A stretch of DNA of 64,000 nt, from NCBI GenBank assembly GCA_022821645.1, contig JAJEDE010000018.1:1-64000 (forward strand), written 5' to 3'. The notes under the pieces were generated by a model. It saw only the letters and a program-made list of their open reading frames with translations. It searched no databases and had not been told where the DNA came from. Position 1 is the first letter of the stretch. The number at the start of each line of letters is the position of its first letter. The translations under genes and the position numbers were made by a program. Shown one piece after another: positions 43,230 through 50,784 of the stretch. Source of the DNA: Chloroflexota bacterium (GTDB lineage: Bacteria > Chloroflexota > UBA11872).

Positions 43230-43903
43230 GCGTCCTCCACCACGAACTTATAGCCGGCGCCGTAGACCGTCTGAATCGGCTGGCGCCCGTCTCGACCAAT
43301 CTGCTTGCGCAAGCGCGTGATCTGGCTGTCGATGGCGCGGTCGAACCCCTGGAATTCGCGGTCGAACGTCAACTCGATGATCTGATCCCGCGTCAGCACC
43401 TGGTTGGGATGGCGCATAAAGGTGGCTAGGAGCGCCATTTGCCGTCGACTCAGCGGCACGGACTCTCCATCGATGGTCACGCTCCCGTCGGTTTCGTTGA
43501 GGCTGATATGGCCGCGCGTCAGCACCTGCTGAACCCGGCCCTTGACGCGGCGCAGCACGGCTTCGGCGCGGGCGATCAGCTCGCCCGGATCGAAGGGTTT
43601 GACGATGTAATCGTCGGCCCCGCTATCCAATCCGATCACTCGCTCCGTGTGGGCTTCCCTGGCCGTCAGCATGATGATCGGCACGTCCGACTCGCGGCGC
43701 AGGGTTCGGCACACCTCCACGCCGTCGACCCGCGGCAGCATCAGGTCCAGGATGATCAGGTCCGGCGTCAGCTCGCGGGCCCGCGCCAGCCCGGCGGCTC
43801 CGTCCTGCGCCACCTCGGCGGCAAACCCGGCGCGCTCGAAGTACACCTGCACCCAGCGCGCGATGCGCGGATCGTCTTCCACGATCAGGACGCGGCGGCT
43901 CAC
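43226..43903 (-). CDS. OmpR/PhoB-family response regulator
   Basis: A 225-residue regulator. The receiver domain has VLIVEDDPRI, LIILDLMLPRVDGVEVCR (phosphorylated Asp) and MLTAREAHTERVIGLDSGAD with VKPF (Lys). The C-terminal winged helix ends FDREFQGFDRAIDSQITRLR then TVYGAGYKFV. It overlaps the kinase gene and lies 87 bases downstream of the lipoprotein gene. It is the likely binder of the ATTT(C/G) repeats at 11-bp spacing upstream of both lipoprotein genes, since OmpR-type regulators bind direct repeats at one helical turn. That link is inference. Confidence 0.95.
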   Translation of the reverse strand: MSRRVLIVEDDPRIARWVQVYFERAGFAAEVAQDGAAGLARARELTPDLIILDLMLPRVDGVEVCRTLRRESDVPIIMLTAREAHTERVIGLDSGADDYIVKPFDPGELIARAEAVLRRVKGRVQQVLTRGHISLNETDGSVTIDGESVPLSRRQMALLATFMRHPNQVLTRDQIIELTFDREFQGFDRAIDSQITRLRKQIGRDGRQPIQTVYGAGYKFVVEDA

Positions 43904-43990
43904 GTCGATACCTCCACGAGTCCGGCGATGCCGCGGCGCCTCATTGAGACGCCGCGGCTCCGCCCGGATGGGCTGTCGCCTAGGCTAGCC

Positions 43991-45094
43991 CTAGCCACGG
44001 CCGCTCCGCTCGCCGCCCGAGCCATGCTCGCCACCGCCTTCACCGCCCTGGCTGCCGCCGCCGTGCTCGCCCCCGGCTTCGCCGCCGCTGCCCACTTCGG
44101 CGTGGGCGATCCAGCCCGTGAACGGCGCCGCCGTCGCCGGCAGCTTCACCGCCAGCACCTGGCCTGGCGCCAGGTCCACCGGCGTCGTCGGCCCCAGCTC
44201 CACCCCGTTCGAGAGGTGGACCTCGATCCGCACCTGCGGCAGGACGCCCGAGGTCGTGTTCTGCACCGTCCCCGTGAACGCGTTGCCCGCCGCGTCGTAG
44301 CTCAGGATCAGTCGGGCGCCGCCGCGCACCGCGTCGAAGGTCTCGTCCAGCGCCAGGTTCGCGCCGCTGCCTTCTTCGCTGCCCGCCGCCCCGCCTTGAC
44401 CGGAGCCTTCGCTCCCGCCTTCGCCGCCGGGCCCGTGGCCTTCGCCGCCCGCGCCCTCGCCGCCACCGCCTTCACCGCCGGTGTGCGGCACCGGGCCCGG
44501 TCCGCCGCAGTCGAACACTTCCACGTGGATCACGTAGCCGTCGAACGCCGCCCCGGCCAGCTCCGGCTCACTCGCCACCGCCAGGCTCGAAGTTGCCTGC
44601 TGGCCCGGCTGGAGTTCGCCGACCTGACCCGGCCCCAGCTCGCCGACCGTCTGCGTGCCCGACTTCAGGTGCGGTTCCACTTGCACGTAGCACTGCTTCT
44701 GGCCCAGCGCGTTGCTCACGGTGGTGTGGATCGTCTGCGTCGCCGCGTCGTAGCGCGCGTCTACCGCGATCCCGCCCAGCACCCCGGTCCAGGGCTGGTC
44801 CAGCGGGGTGCTCGGGCTCGACATCGCGGCCTCCCGCGCGGCTTCCGCGCCGGCCGCTCCGCCTTCGCCCCCACCTTCGCCGCCGGGACCATGGTGGTCG
44901 CCGCCCTCGCCGCCGGCCCCTTCACCGCCCGCGCCATGCTCCCCGGCGGCCTCTCCGCCGCTTCGCTCGGCAAGCACTGGCCCGCCGGAGCCCGCCTGCC
45001 CGCAGCCCACCAGGATCCCCGCTCCGAGAATGGCTCCCAGAACCGTCCCCGCCAACAGCTGCTTGGTCTTCGCCGCCAGTCTCATGCCAGTCAT
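43991..45094 (-). CDS. Gly/Glu/His-rich lipoprotein with two beta domains
   Basis: A 367-residue predicted lipoprotein: MRLAAKTKQ, hydrophobic LLAGTVLGAILGAGILVGC, then mature Cys at about 31. Low-complexity tracts rich in Gly, Glu and His (GEHGAGGEGAGGEGGDHHG; GEGHGPGGEGGSEGSG; a C-terminal EHGGGSQGGEGGGEHGSGG) separate two similar domains. Domain one contains DARYDAATQTIHTTVSNALG then QCYVQVEPHL. Domain two contains LILSYDAAGNAFTGTVQNTT then QVRIEVHLSNGVELG. They align with each other, so the protein is an internal duplication. The His/Glu tracts could bind metal ions. It is first in an operon with the response regulator and kinase. Its promoter and leader are duplicated at 46461-46790. Confidence 0.8.
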   Translation of the reverse strand: MTGMRLAAKTKQLLAGTVLGAILGAGILVGCGQAGSGGPVLAERSGGEAAGEHGAGGEGAGGEGGDHHGPGGEGGGEGGAAGAEAAREAAMSSPSTPLDQPWTGVLGGIAVDARYDAATQTIHTTVSNALGQKQCYVQVEPHLKSGTQTVGELGPGQVGELQPGQQATSSLAVASEPELAGAAFDGYVIHVEVFDCGGPGPVPHTGGEGGGGEGAGGEGHGPGGEGGSEGSGQGGAAGSEEGSGANLALDETFDAVRGGARLILSYDAAGNAFTGTVQNTTSGVLPQVRIEVHLSNGVELGPTTPVDLAPGQVLAVKLPATAAPFTGWIAHAEVGSGGEAGGEHGGGSQGGEGGGEHGSGGERSGRG

Positions 45095-45180
45095 CGCTGT
45101 CCCGCCTTCGTGTTGTGCCTTTCACACGAATGACGGTAGGGACGAAATGTGGCGGAAATATGTCGCCGCCGACGGAAGTT
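45095..45180 (-). promoter_or_regulatory. Lipoprotein operon promoter/operator, copy 1
   Basis: The roughly 85 bases upstream of the lipoprotein start closely match those upstream of the small lipoprotein at 46461-46697. Shared blocks on the transcribed strand are CGCCACATTTCGT and CATTCGTGTGAAAGGCAC. ATTTC occurs twice at 11-base spacing (ATATTTCcgccACATTTC), suiting an OmpR-family regulator. Exact promoter elements cannot be fixed by eye. Confidence 0.6.
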
Positions 45181-45693
45181 GAACTCCGCTGTTCTGCAGC
45201 CGGCAGCGGCGAATAGACGTCGAAAACCCTTGCAACACGGACCAACCGTCCGAGCAGCTCCCGGCGCCAGTCAGCCTCGACCGAGACTCTTGCAGACGCC
45301 CCTCGCCCTCGCGAGAGGGACGGCTCTTGCTCCCTTTCCCCGTGGGAGTGGGCAGACCGGAGACATCATGAACACCCGTTCGGAGACATGGTGAACACCT
45401 TGGGGAGCCATCAGCGTATGGTCGAGGCCTCGGGTGAGGGTGGCTGGCTCGCTTGGCAACCAAATCAGGGCGAGCCCAGGACGTTCAGCCTCGAGCACCT
45501 CTTGCTCCCGCCCTTACGACAACGGAACAGGACAACAACGCTCGCCGTTCTGTTATCGCAATCTCCCTTACCGTCTCCGCCACCTCCATCCATCAACCCC
45601 AATCACTTCGACCGGAACTCCGTCGCCGTCATCACTCGGGACGCCCCATGCAACCACCTTGACGCCACAAGGCAATGATGCTCTGATGCCTCC
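45181..45693. other. Intergenic region, no convincing gene
   Basis: About 510 bases between the lipoprotein promoter and the vapB-like gene. Several open frames exist on both strands but none has conserved or low-complexity-free protein character. Directly after the promoter copy, 45165-45190 holds a degenerate relative of the CCGGAAcTTCGAAtTCCGG hairpin seen at 46776 and 55881. Confidence 0.4.
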
Positions 45694-45972
45694 ATGCGAA
45701 CTACCCTCACCCTCGACGACGATCTCGCCGACGCCCTCAAGCAACGGGCGAAGCTGCTGGACGTCCCATTCAAGCAAGTCGTCAACGACGCCCTCCGCCG
45801 CGGCCTCGCGCCAGAAGCCCCCGAGGATCGGCCAGTGTTTCGTATTCGACCGCTCCGCGGCGGATTCCGGCCGGGAATCGACCCCATGAAGTTGAACCAG
45901 CTCAACGATCAACTCGAGGTCGAGGACTTCCTCGAAGAGCAGCGGAAGTTACTCGAAGAGCACCGGGAGTGA
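45694..45972 (+). CDS. vapB: VapB-like ribbon-helix-helix antitoxin
   Basis: A 92-residue antitoxin with the ribbon-helix-helix start MRTTLTLDDDLADALKQRAK then VPFKQVVNDALRRGL. It ends in an acidic helical tail (NQLNDQLEVEDFLEEQRKLL) that should wrap the toxin. Its TGA overlaps the GTG start of the PIN toxin frame by four bases (GTGA). The partner toxin carries a premature stop codon, so this antitoxin may now be acting alone. Confidence 0.88.
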   Translation: MRTTLTLDDDLADALKQRAKLLDVPFKQVVNDALRRGLAPEAPEDRPVFRIRPLRGGFRPGIDPMKLNQLNDQLEVEDFLEEQRKLLEEHRE

Positions 45973-46394
45973 TCGTTCCGGACGTCAATCTGCTGCTTTA
46001 CGCCCATGACGAGGCGGCGCTCTTGCATCCTTAGGCCCGGCATTGGTGGGAGCGTCTGCCCAATGGCACGGAACGCGTCGGCGTTCCCTGGGTCGTTGCT
46101 ATCGGCTTTGTGCGCCTGGCCACGCACCCGTCCGCGCTCGCGCATCCACGGTCTCCGGAAGAGGCCGTTGACTACGTGGACGAGTGGTTTCGCTTGCCTC
46201 ACGTCACGCCCTTGAATCCCGGCCGGCAACACCTAACCCTCGTACGCCGCGCCCTTCAAGCCGCTGGCGTTGGCGGCAACCTCGCCACCGACGCCCACAT
46301 CGCCGCCCTTGCCATCGAATACCAGGCCGAAGTCCACTCCAACGACACCGACTTCAGCCGCTTCCCCGGCCTCCGCTGGCGCAACCCTCTCTAG
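45969..46394 (+). pseudogene. vapC: VapC PIN-domain toxin with premature TAG
   Basis: A full PIN-toxin reading of 141 codons from GTG 45969, interrupted by TAG at 46032-46034 (codon 22). Before the stop it reads VPDVNLLLYAHDEAALLHP (PIN Asp). After it, ARHWWERLPNG, GVPWVVAIGFVRLATHP, NLATDAHIAALAIEYQAEVH (Asp) and NDTDFSRFPGLRWRNPL (Asp) are all in the same frame. The rest is intact, so the nonsense change is recent or is read through. A sequencing error is possible. A lone active antitoxin with a silenced toxin is a common decay route. Confidence 0.85.
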
Positions 46395-46460
46395 TCGCGC
46401 GTTCCCAACCTGCCGCCCGACCCCTCGAAGCCGTCTGGCGACCTCCCCAATCGAATCTCC

Positions 46461-46697
46461 TCACGGATTCAACACCCGCTCCCTATTGATCTCCGCCCCG
46501 CACTCCACCCCAATCGGCGCTCCAATGCCACCGCGAATCCGAATCTCGGCCCCAGTCACCCAACCGGACCCCTCGTGCGTGCCGGCCGGTCTCAAACCGG
46601 CCTCTTCCGGGCACCCACCCCCAGCCCCCACAATGGCCCCCAGGACTGTCCCCGCCAACACCTGCGTCGTCCTCGTCGTCAGTCGCATGCCAGTCAT
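46461..46697 (-). CDS. Small lipoprotein, paralogous leader
   Basis: A 78-residue protein whose first 25 residues (MTGMRLTTRTTQVLAGTVLG ...) copy the signal sequence of the lipoprotein at 43991-45094 (MTGMRLAAKTKQLLAGTVLG). The lipobox would be GGGC. The rest (ITGAEIRIRGGIGAPIGVEC-like) is short and shows no recognised domain. Because the upstream control region is duplicated too, it is probably a second member of the same regulon or a truncated remnant of a longer lipoprotein. Confidence 0.6.
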   Translation of the reverse strand: MTGMRLTTRTTQVLAGTVLGAIVGAGGGCPEEAGLRPAGTHEGSGWVTGAEIRIRGGIGAPIGVECGAEINRERVLNP

Positions 46698-46794
46698 CGC
46701 TCGCCCGCCTTCGTGCGGTGCCTTTCACACGAATGAACGGTAGGCACGAAATGTGGCGCAAATTTGTCGCCGCCACCGGAACTTCGAATCCCGG
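46698..46794 (-). promoter_or_regulatory. Duplicated promoter/operator, copy 2
   Basis: Near-copy of the region at 45095-45180: CATTCGTGTGAAAGGCAC-like block, CGCCACATTTCGT block and ATTTG/ATTTC pair at 11-base spacing. It ends in a CCGGAA/TTC(C)CGG hairpin-like element (46776-46794) that recurs at 55881-55899. Confidence 0.55.
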
Positions 46795-46970
46795 TCCCTT
46801 CAGCGCCGATTTGTCCTAGAGAGTCGCCGGCCGGCGCAATCCCGACCAGTTGACTTAGCCGCCCTGGAGAACTCTCAGCGGGCCCAACGAACGGTCGCGC
46901 GGCAACTCATCGGCGACCGTGGCAGTGCGGATGCAGAGGTCGGTGGTGACACGCCAGTCGCTGTGTCGCG

Positions 46971-47230
46971 CTAGAGACCAAGTCGTTCCTGATCTCTCTC
47001 GTAGCTTGAACCGCTCATGTCGCGATCAATCACGCCCACCAGCCCACGCTCCTTTTGAAGGTGGAGCAGTGTTCGCCCGACGTTGATACCGACTCAGTAC
47101 GCCGATGGAGCTGTGACTGGCATTCGTCCCATGATCAAAGATCGACTCCATCCAGACCTGAGATGCGATCGAAGCCCCGGTCGTAACTCATGACCGCGAA
47201 CCCACCCTTCCGCTCCCCTAGAGGGGTGCC
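46971..47230 (-). pseudogene. Decayed coding fragments (PIN toxin tail and unknown)
   Basis: On the minus strand one frame reads GGFAVMSYDRGFDRISGLDG then VDL and a stop at 47135-47137, which looks like the last strand and Asp of a PIN toxin. Overlapping and following it, two further frames read ESIFDHGTNASHSSIGVLS and, after a one-base shift, INVGRTLLHLQKERGLVGVI then DRDMSGSSYERDQERLGL with a stop at 46971-46973. None has a start codon or full length. These are probably relics of former accessory genes. Confidence 0.4.
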
Positions 47231-47741
47231 GCAGCTACATCAGTAGTCATGTTGCCGGGGACCGCCCGGCTGTCACACTTTCACTCGTGGATGAGCTTAT
47301 TCAGAAACCTAGGGTCTCAGATCACCAGAGTGAGACCTTGGGCCTGAGTTGGCGCAGCGATTCGGTCGAAGCTGGACACTCCGGTGCGCCGGAATCCCTC
47401 CACATGCATATCCGTTAAGCCCCAATATATGGGAGTCATCTTGCGCCGGCGACGATATCTATTGTACGATTACGATCCTTGATGCTCTGAATGGGCGGAA
47501 GTTCAGGTGACATCGACAGTTGACTGTCAAGGCCTATCAAGGCGAACTCGCTACCGGACCGGTCATACACATCGGAGGCACACTAAGTGCCCAACGGATG
47601 GCCTCAATCCATCTCACTCGAACAATCGGTCAGAGCTAAGGCATACGAACAGCTGTAAGTCCGGGGCGCCCTACTGTGAGTCTTGGCCAACAGCAGTAGG
47701 ACTGCAGGAGTCGCTTGACCAGGTCAGTCTTGGCTACCGCA
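47231..47741. other. AT-richer intergenic region, no gene seen
   Basis: About 510 bases upstream of the PHP-AAA gene. Base composition falls here compared with the metabolic regions, and this continues through the gene. No convincing frame, repeat or RNA structure was recognised. The promoter of the ATPase gene must lie here. Confidence 0.4.
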
Positions 47742-50414
47742 ATGACTGACTCTCAAACAATCAAATCTCTACTTAGCGCAAGTACAGGAGCTAAGTTCCG
47801 TAAAGCGGATCTCCATGTACATACTCCTGCCTCCAAAGACATGGGACGCAACTGGAGAGGTGCAAGTCCACGCGACGTAGTTGACTTCGCCCTCGCTGCC
47901 AAACTGGACATCATCGCAATCACCGATCACAACACAATCGACTGGTGCGATTCCGTACGCGAAGCTGCAAGTGACACTCAGTTACACGTTCTTCCAGGTA
48001 CAGAGATTTCCACTAGGCACGGACACCTTTTGGCGATTTTCGATGAAGCTACCGACGTTGATGACATTCGTAATCTCCTTATCCAGGCCGACTTCACTCG
48101 CGATCGCTACGGAAGCCTTGATGCAGCCAGCCCTCTCGGAATGGATGTCTTGGCCGAGAAAATCGAAGAAATGGGAGGCATTGCTATACCAGCCCATGTA
48201 AATGGGCCAAAGGGTCTAATGTCATTTCCCATAGCGGACGAGCGCCGACGCGTAGCCTCGTCGTCCGCAATTAGGGCCTTTGAAATTACCGATCCTAATC
48301 GGAGATCTGAGTACGAAGAGGCTGCGACATCCGACATTGATCGACGAATCGCTTGCGTCATGGGCTCGGATTGTCGTTCTCCATCATCATCCAGTCACGA
48401 GCTCAATGCCATCGGAACTCGCTTCACAGAGCTAAAGATGGAAGAAGTATCCGTATATGGCATACGACAAGCCCTCATAGATCCTCGCATGCGTGTTCGT
48501 TTTCCAGGTGATACTGTAACATCTCCAGTCAATACAATAGACGGAGTCTTGGTTAATGGCGGGTTCTTGGACAGTCAGAAGTTGCGGTTCAGCGACAATC
48601 TAACATGTATGATCGGCGATACTGGATCGGGAAAGTCGTTTGTCATCGAGCTCATTCGTTCAGCGCTTCAGCAACAAGCTTCAATTGCCAAGATATCATC
48701 TGAAGTTAAGTCTCTTTTGAAGGCGTGTTTGAGCGGCATCAACAGCATTTCCGTCGTCGTGACAAAGAACGATACGTGCTATTTGATTCATCAAACGCTC
48801 GACGACGGGGCCGGTGACCCTCCGATTGTAAGCCGAGTAACTGCGGATGGCCTCGAGGAATTGGATGAACCAATTCATGTCCCGGACTTCTTTCCAATAA
48901 AAGCCTACAGCCAAAGCGAGATCCTTGAGTTCGCACGACAGCCAGAAGCCAGGCTGTCCTTGACTGACGATCTGATCGACATCACCGCCGAAAAATCAGA
49001 AATCAAGGACACCAAGACTGAGCTAGAGGTGAACGCATCCCAGATGCTCGACTCGCAAAGACAACTATCAGAAGCCGTCCAGCAACTTGAGAGCCTCGGT
49101 ACCATTCAGGAGCAGATTCAACGCACCGCCGACATTCTCGATCACCCTAGGGTAAAATCCCATACCCTTTGGGGTGCAGAGCAGCGTGCTCTCAAGGGCC
49201 TCTTGAGCACAGTGCTGGTCTTTCAGGAATCGGCTCAGCAGTCATTCCCGACTTGGCCCATGGAATCCACACAAACCTTGCCCGAGAATACTCCGAATCC
49301 AGACCTCCTAGCTTCAGCTGGCAAGGTCCGCGAAGATATCCTTAACCTGATCAATTCAACGAAGACTGACTTTCAGCACAAAGTCATGAAGCAAAAGGAG
49401 CATTTGGGGACTATCTATGACTCTTGGAACGATCGCTTCGTGATAGAACAGAAAGAGTATGAAGACCTCCTGAAGTCGATTGATACAAACGACCGGGGCC
49501 TCGCCGCCATTTCGCGACGCCTCAAATCTCTACAGGATCAAGAGGCTAGCTTACTCAGCCTAAAGGCACAAATCGATAACGAAATACAACCATCAATCCT
49601 ACACCTTCACGACTCCCGCGAAGCCCTACTGACTAAACTACAGAAGCTGCGCTCAGCCATTACAAAGAAACGCCGAACGAAAGCCTCTCAACTCACTCGA
49701 GTCCTTGCCCGACGCATTGTAGTGGATGTCAATGAGGCCGGTCACGGCGAACGATTCCGTGAGAAGCTAAGAGAAATACGAGTTGGATCAAGAGTGCGTG
49801 ACAAGGACATTGAGACAATGTCACTTAAGTTGCATCCAGTGCCATTTGTGAAGTCCATCTTTTCGGAGGACTTCGACGAACTAGCCAGAGTCTCAGGTGT
49901 AAGTGCTGGTGTATTTCGTAGACTCCATGACAGTATCGTTGAGCGAAAACTCTTGAATGAACTCTACGAACTTCAGTTGGTTGATGTCGATGACATCATC
50001 CGCATAAAGTTTGCAGTCGCCCAAGGAGAGTACAGGGAGCTTGAAAGGCTGGCGCACGGACAGAAGTGTACCGTCATACTGGCCGTCGCAATGGCTGAAG
50101 GCGACTCTCCACTCATTGTTGATCAGCCGGAAGACGCACTGCATGCTCCGTACATTGAGGAAAACATTGTCAGATCACTACGGGACCATAGAGGTCTGCG
50201 CCAATATATCTTTGCTACCCGAAACGCTAATGTTCTCGTCTCGGGAGATGCAGAGCAGGTCATCGTGATGGATGCAGAAGCCAACACTGGAAGCGTTCGA
50301 AGGACGGGATCTATTGATCAATTTCATACAAGGGATCTGGTCCTGTTGCACTTGGAAGGTGGACGAACAGCCTTTGATCGCAAGCGGCTAAAGTACGCCA
50401 TTGGAACTTCGTAG
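47742..50414 (+). CDS. PHP-domain/AAA ATPase fusion (TrlF-like, predicted defence)
   Basis: An 890-residue protein. The N-terminal PHP phosphoesterase domain (about 1-270) has ADLHVHTPAS, IIAITDHNTID, PGTEISTRHGHLLAIF, AIPAHVNGPKG and GSDCRSPSS, which supply the metal-binding His/Asp/Glu set. Next comes an SMC/ABC-like ATPase with Walker A GDTGSGKSFVIELI (near residue 300). A long coiled-coil region (about 430-690) leads to a late Walker B/signature region with LIVDQPEDALHAPYIEENIV and IFATRNANVLVSGDAEQVI. The layout matches TrlF-type AAA-like ATPases found in defence islands. Codons are clearly AT-richer than the neighbours, indicating horizontal transfer. A TTG at 47715 after GCAGGAG is an alternative start. 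The role in defence is inferred. Confidence 0.8.
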   Translation: MTDSQTIKSLLSASTGAKFRKADLHVHTPASKDMGRNWRGASPRDVVDFALAAKLDIIAITDHNTIDWCDSVREAASDTQLHVLPGTEISTRHGHLLAIFDEATDVDDIRNLLIQADFTRDRYGSLDAASPLGMDVLAEKIEEMGGIAIPAHVNGPKGLMSFPIADERRRVASSSAIRAFEITDPNRRSEYEEAATSDIDRRIACVMGSDCRSPSSSSHELNAIGTRFTELKMEEVSVYGIRQALIDPRMRVRFPGDTVTSPVNTIDGVLVNGGFLDSQKLRFSDNLTCMIGDTGSGKSFVIELIRSALQQQASIAKISSEVKSLLKACLSGINSISVVVTKNDTCYLIHQTLDDGAGDPPIVSRVTADGLEELDEPIHVPDFFPIKAYSQSEILEFARQPEARLSLTDDLIDITAEKSEIKDTKTELEVNASQMLDSQRQLSEAVQQLESLGTIQEQIQRTADILDHPRVKSHTLWGAEQRALKGLLSTVLVFQESAQQSFPTWPMESTQTLPENTPNPDLLASAGKVREDILNLINSTKTDFQHKVMKQKEHLGTIYDSWNDRFVIEQKEYEDLLKSIDTNDRGLAAISRRLKSLQDQEASLLSLKAQIDNEIQPSILHLHDSREALLTKLQKLRSAITKKRRTKASQLTRVLARRIVVDVNEAGHGERFREKLREIRVGSRVRDKDIETMSLKLHPVPFVKSIFSEDFDELARVSGVSAGVFRRLHDSIVERKLLNELYELQLVDVDDIIRIKFAVAQGEYRELERLAHGQKCTVILAVAMAEGDSPLIVDQPEDALHAPYIEENIVRSLRDHRGLRQYIFATRNANVLVSGDAEQVIVMDAEANTGSVRRTGSIDQFHTRDLVLLHLEGGRTAFDRKRLKYAIGTS

Positions 50415-50470
50415 TATCAGTACATGAGCTGGTTTGTCGACTCTCGTTGTACCTCTTCCTATGTTGGGCG

Positions 50471-50583
50471 TATGGTGTCTTCGGCGCACTCGCAGCGTTC
50501 GACGATGAACTCGAAGCTATGGTCTTGAAGTCGTTTCACTCATAGACCGAACCGACGATGTCTCCAGAGATCGCGCCGAGCAC
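50471..50583 (-). pseudogene. Broken 5' end of a second ADP-ribosylglycohydrolase
   Basis: From GTG 50583 the minus strand reads VLGAISGDIVGSVYE, then TGA where the intact gene (39955-40731) has TGG, then NDFKT. After a one-base shift it continues FEFIVERCECAEDTIRPT to a stop. This aligns with GAVIGDIVGSVYEWEWIKTK and SFEFFNDNGFV of the intact gene. Divergence is high enough that it is an old paralogue, not a recent copy. It lies just beyond the 3' end of the PHP-AAA gene. The rest of 50415-50784 holds no other gene. Confidence 0.75.
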
Positions 50584-50784
50584 TCGGCGATCCCGCCGGC
50601 AGGGGAGTATTCTCGCGAAGTCAGACTACGACTGCCGACGCTAGCCCATTCGGAGTTCCGGAACGGCATCGGGACCGGAAGTCTATGTATTCAGTAGTCG
50701 CGACGTTGAGTCGTCAGGCAGCCGGCGCTCCCGGGCGACGGCTTGAGGCTAAGCTCGGCTCACACCAGCTCCTGCGGGAGATAG

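Noticed and set aside
43439-45133. 564-codon plus-strand frame over the response regulator and lipoprotein genes
   Set aside because: It spans two well-supported minus-strand genes and is low-complexity Arg/Ala/His sequence.
46032-46034. TAG in vapC as a possible pyrrolysine or recoding site
   Set aside because: It is at a non-catalytic position with no nearby structure. A nonsense mutation is simpler.
46781-46792. TTCGAATCC resembling a tRNA T-loop
   Set aside because: No acceptor, D or anticodon arms can be folded around it. It belongs to the duplicated promoter's hairpin element.
47507-47749. 80-codon frame upstream of the PHP-AAA gene
   Set aside because: It is rich in Ser, Arg, His and Thr with no motif, overlaps the ATPase start and lacks a ribosome site.
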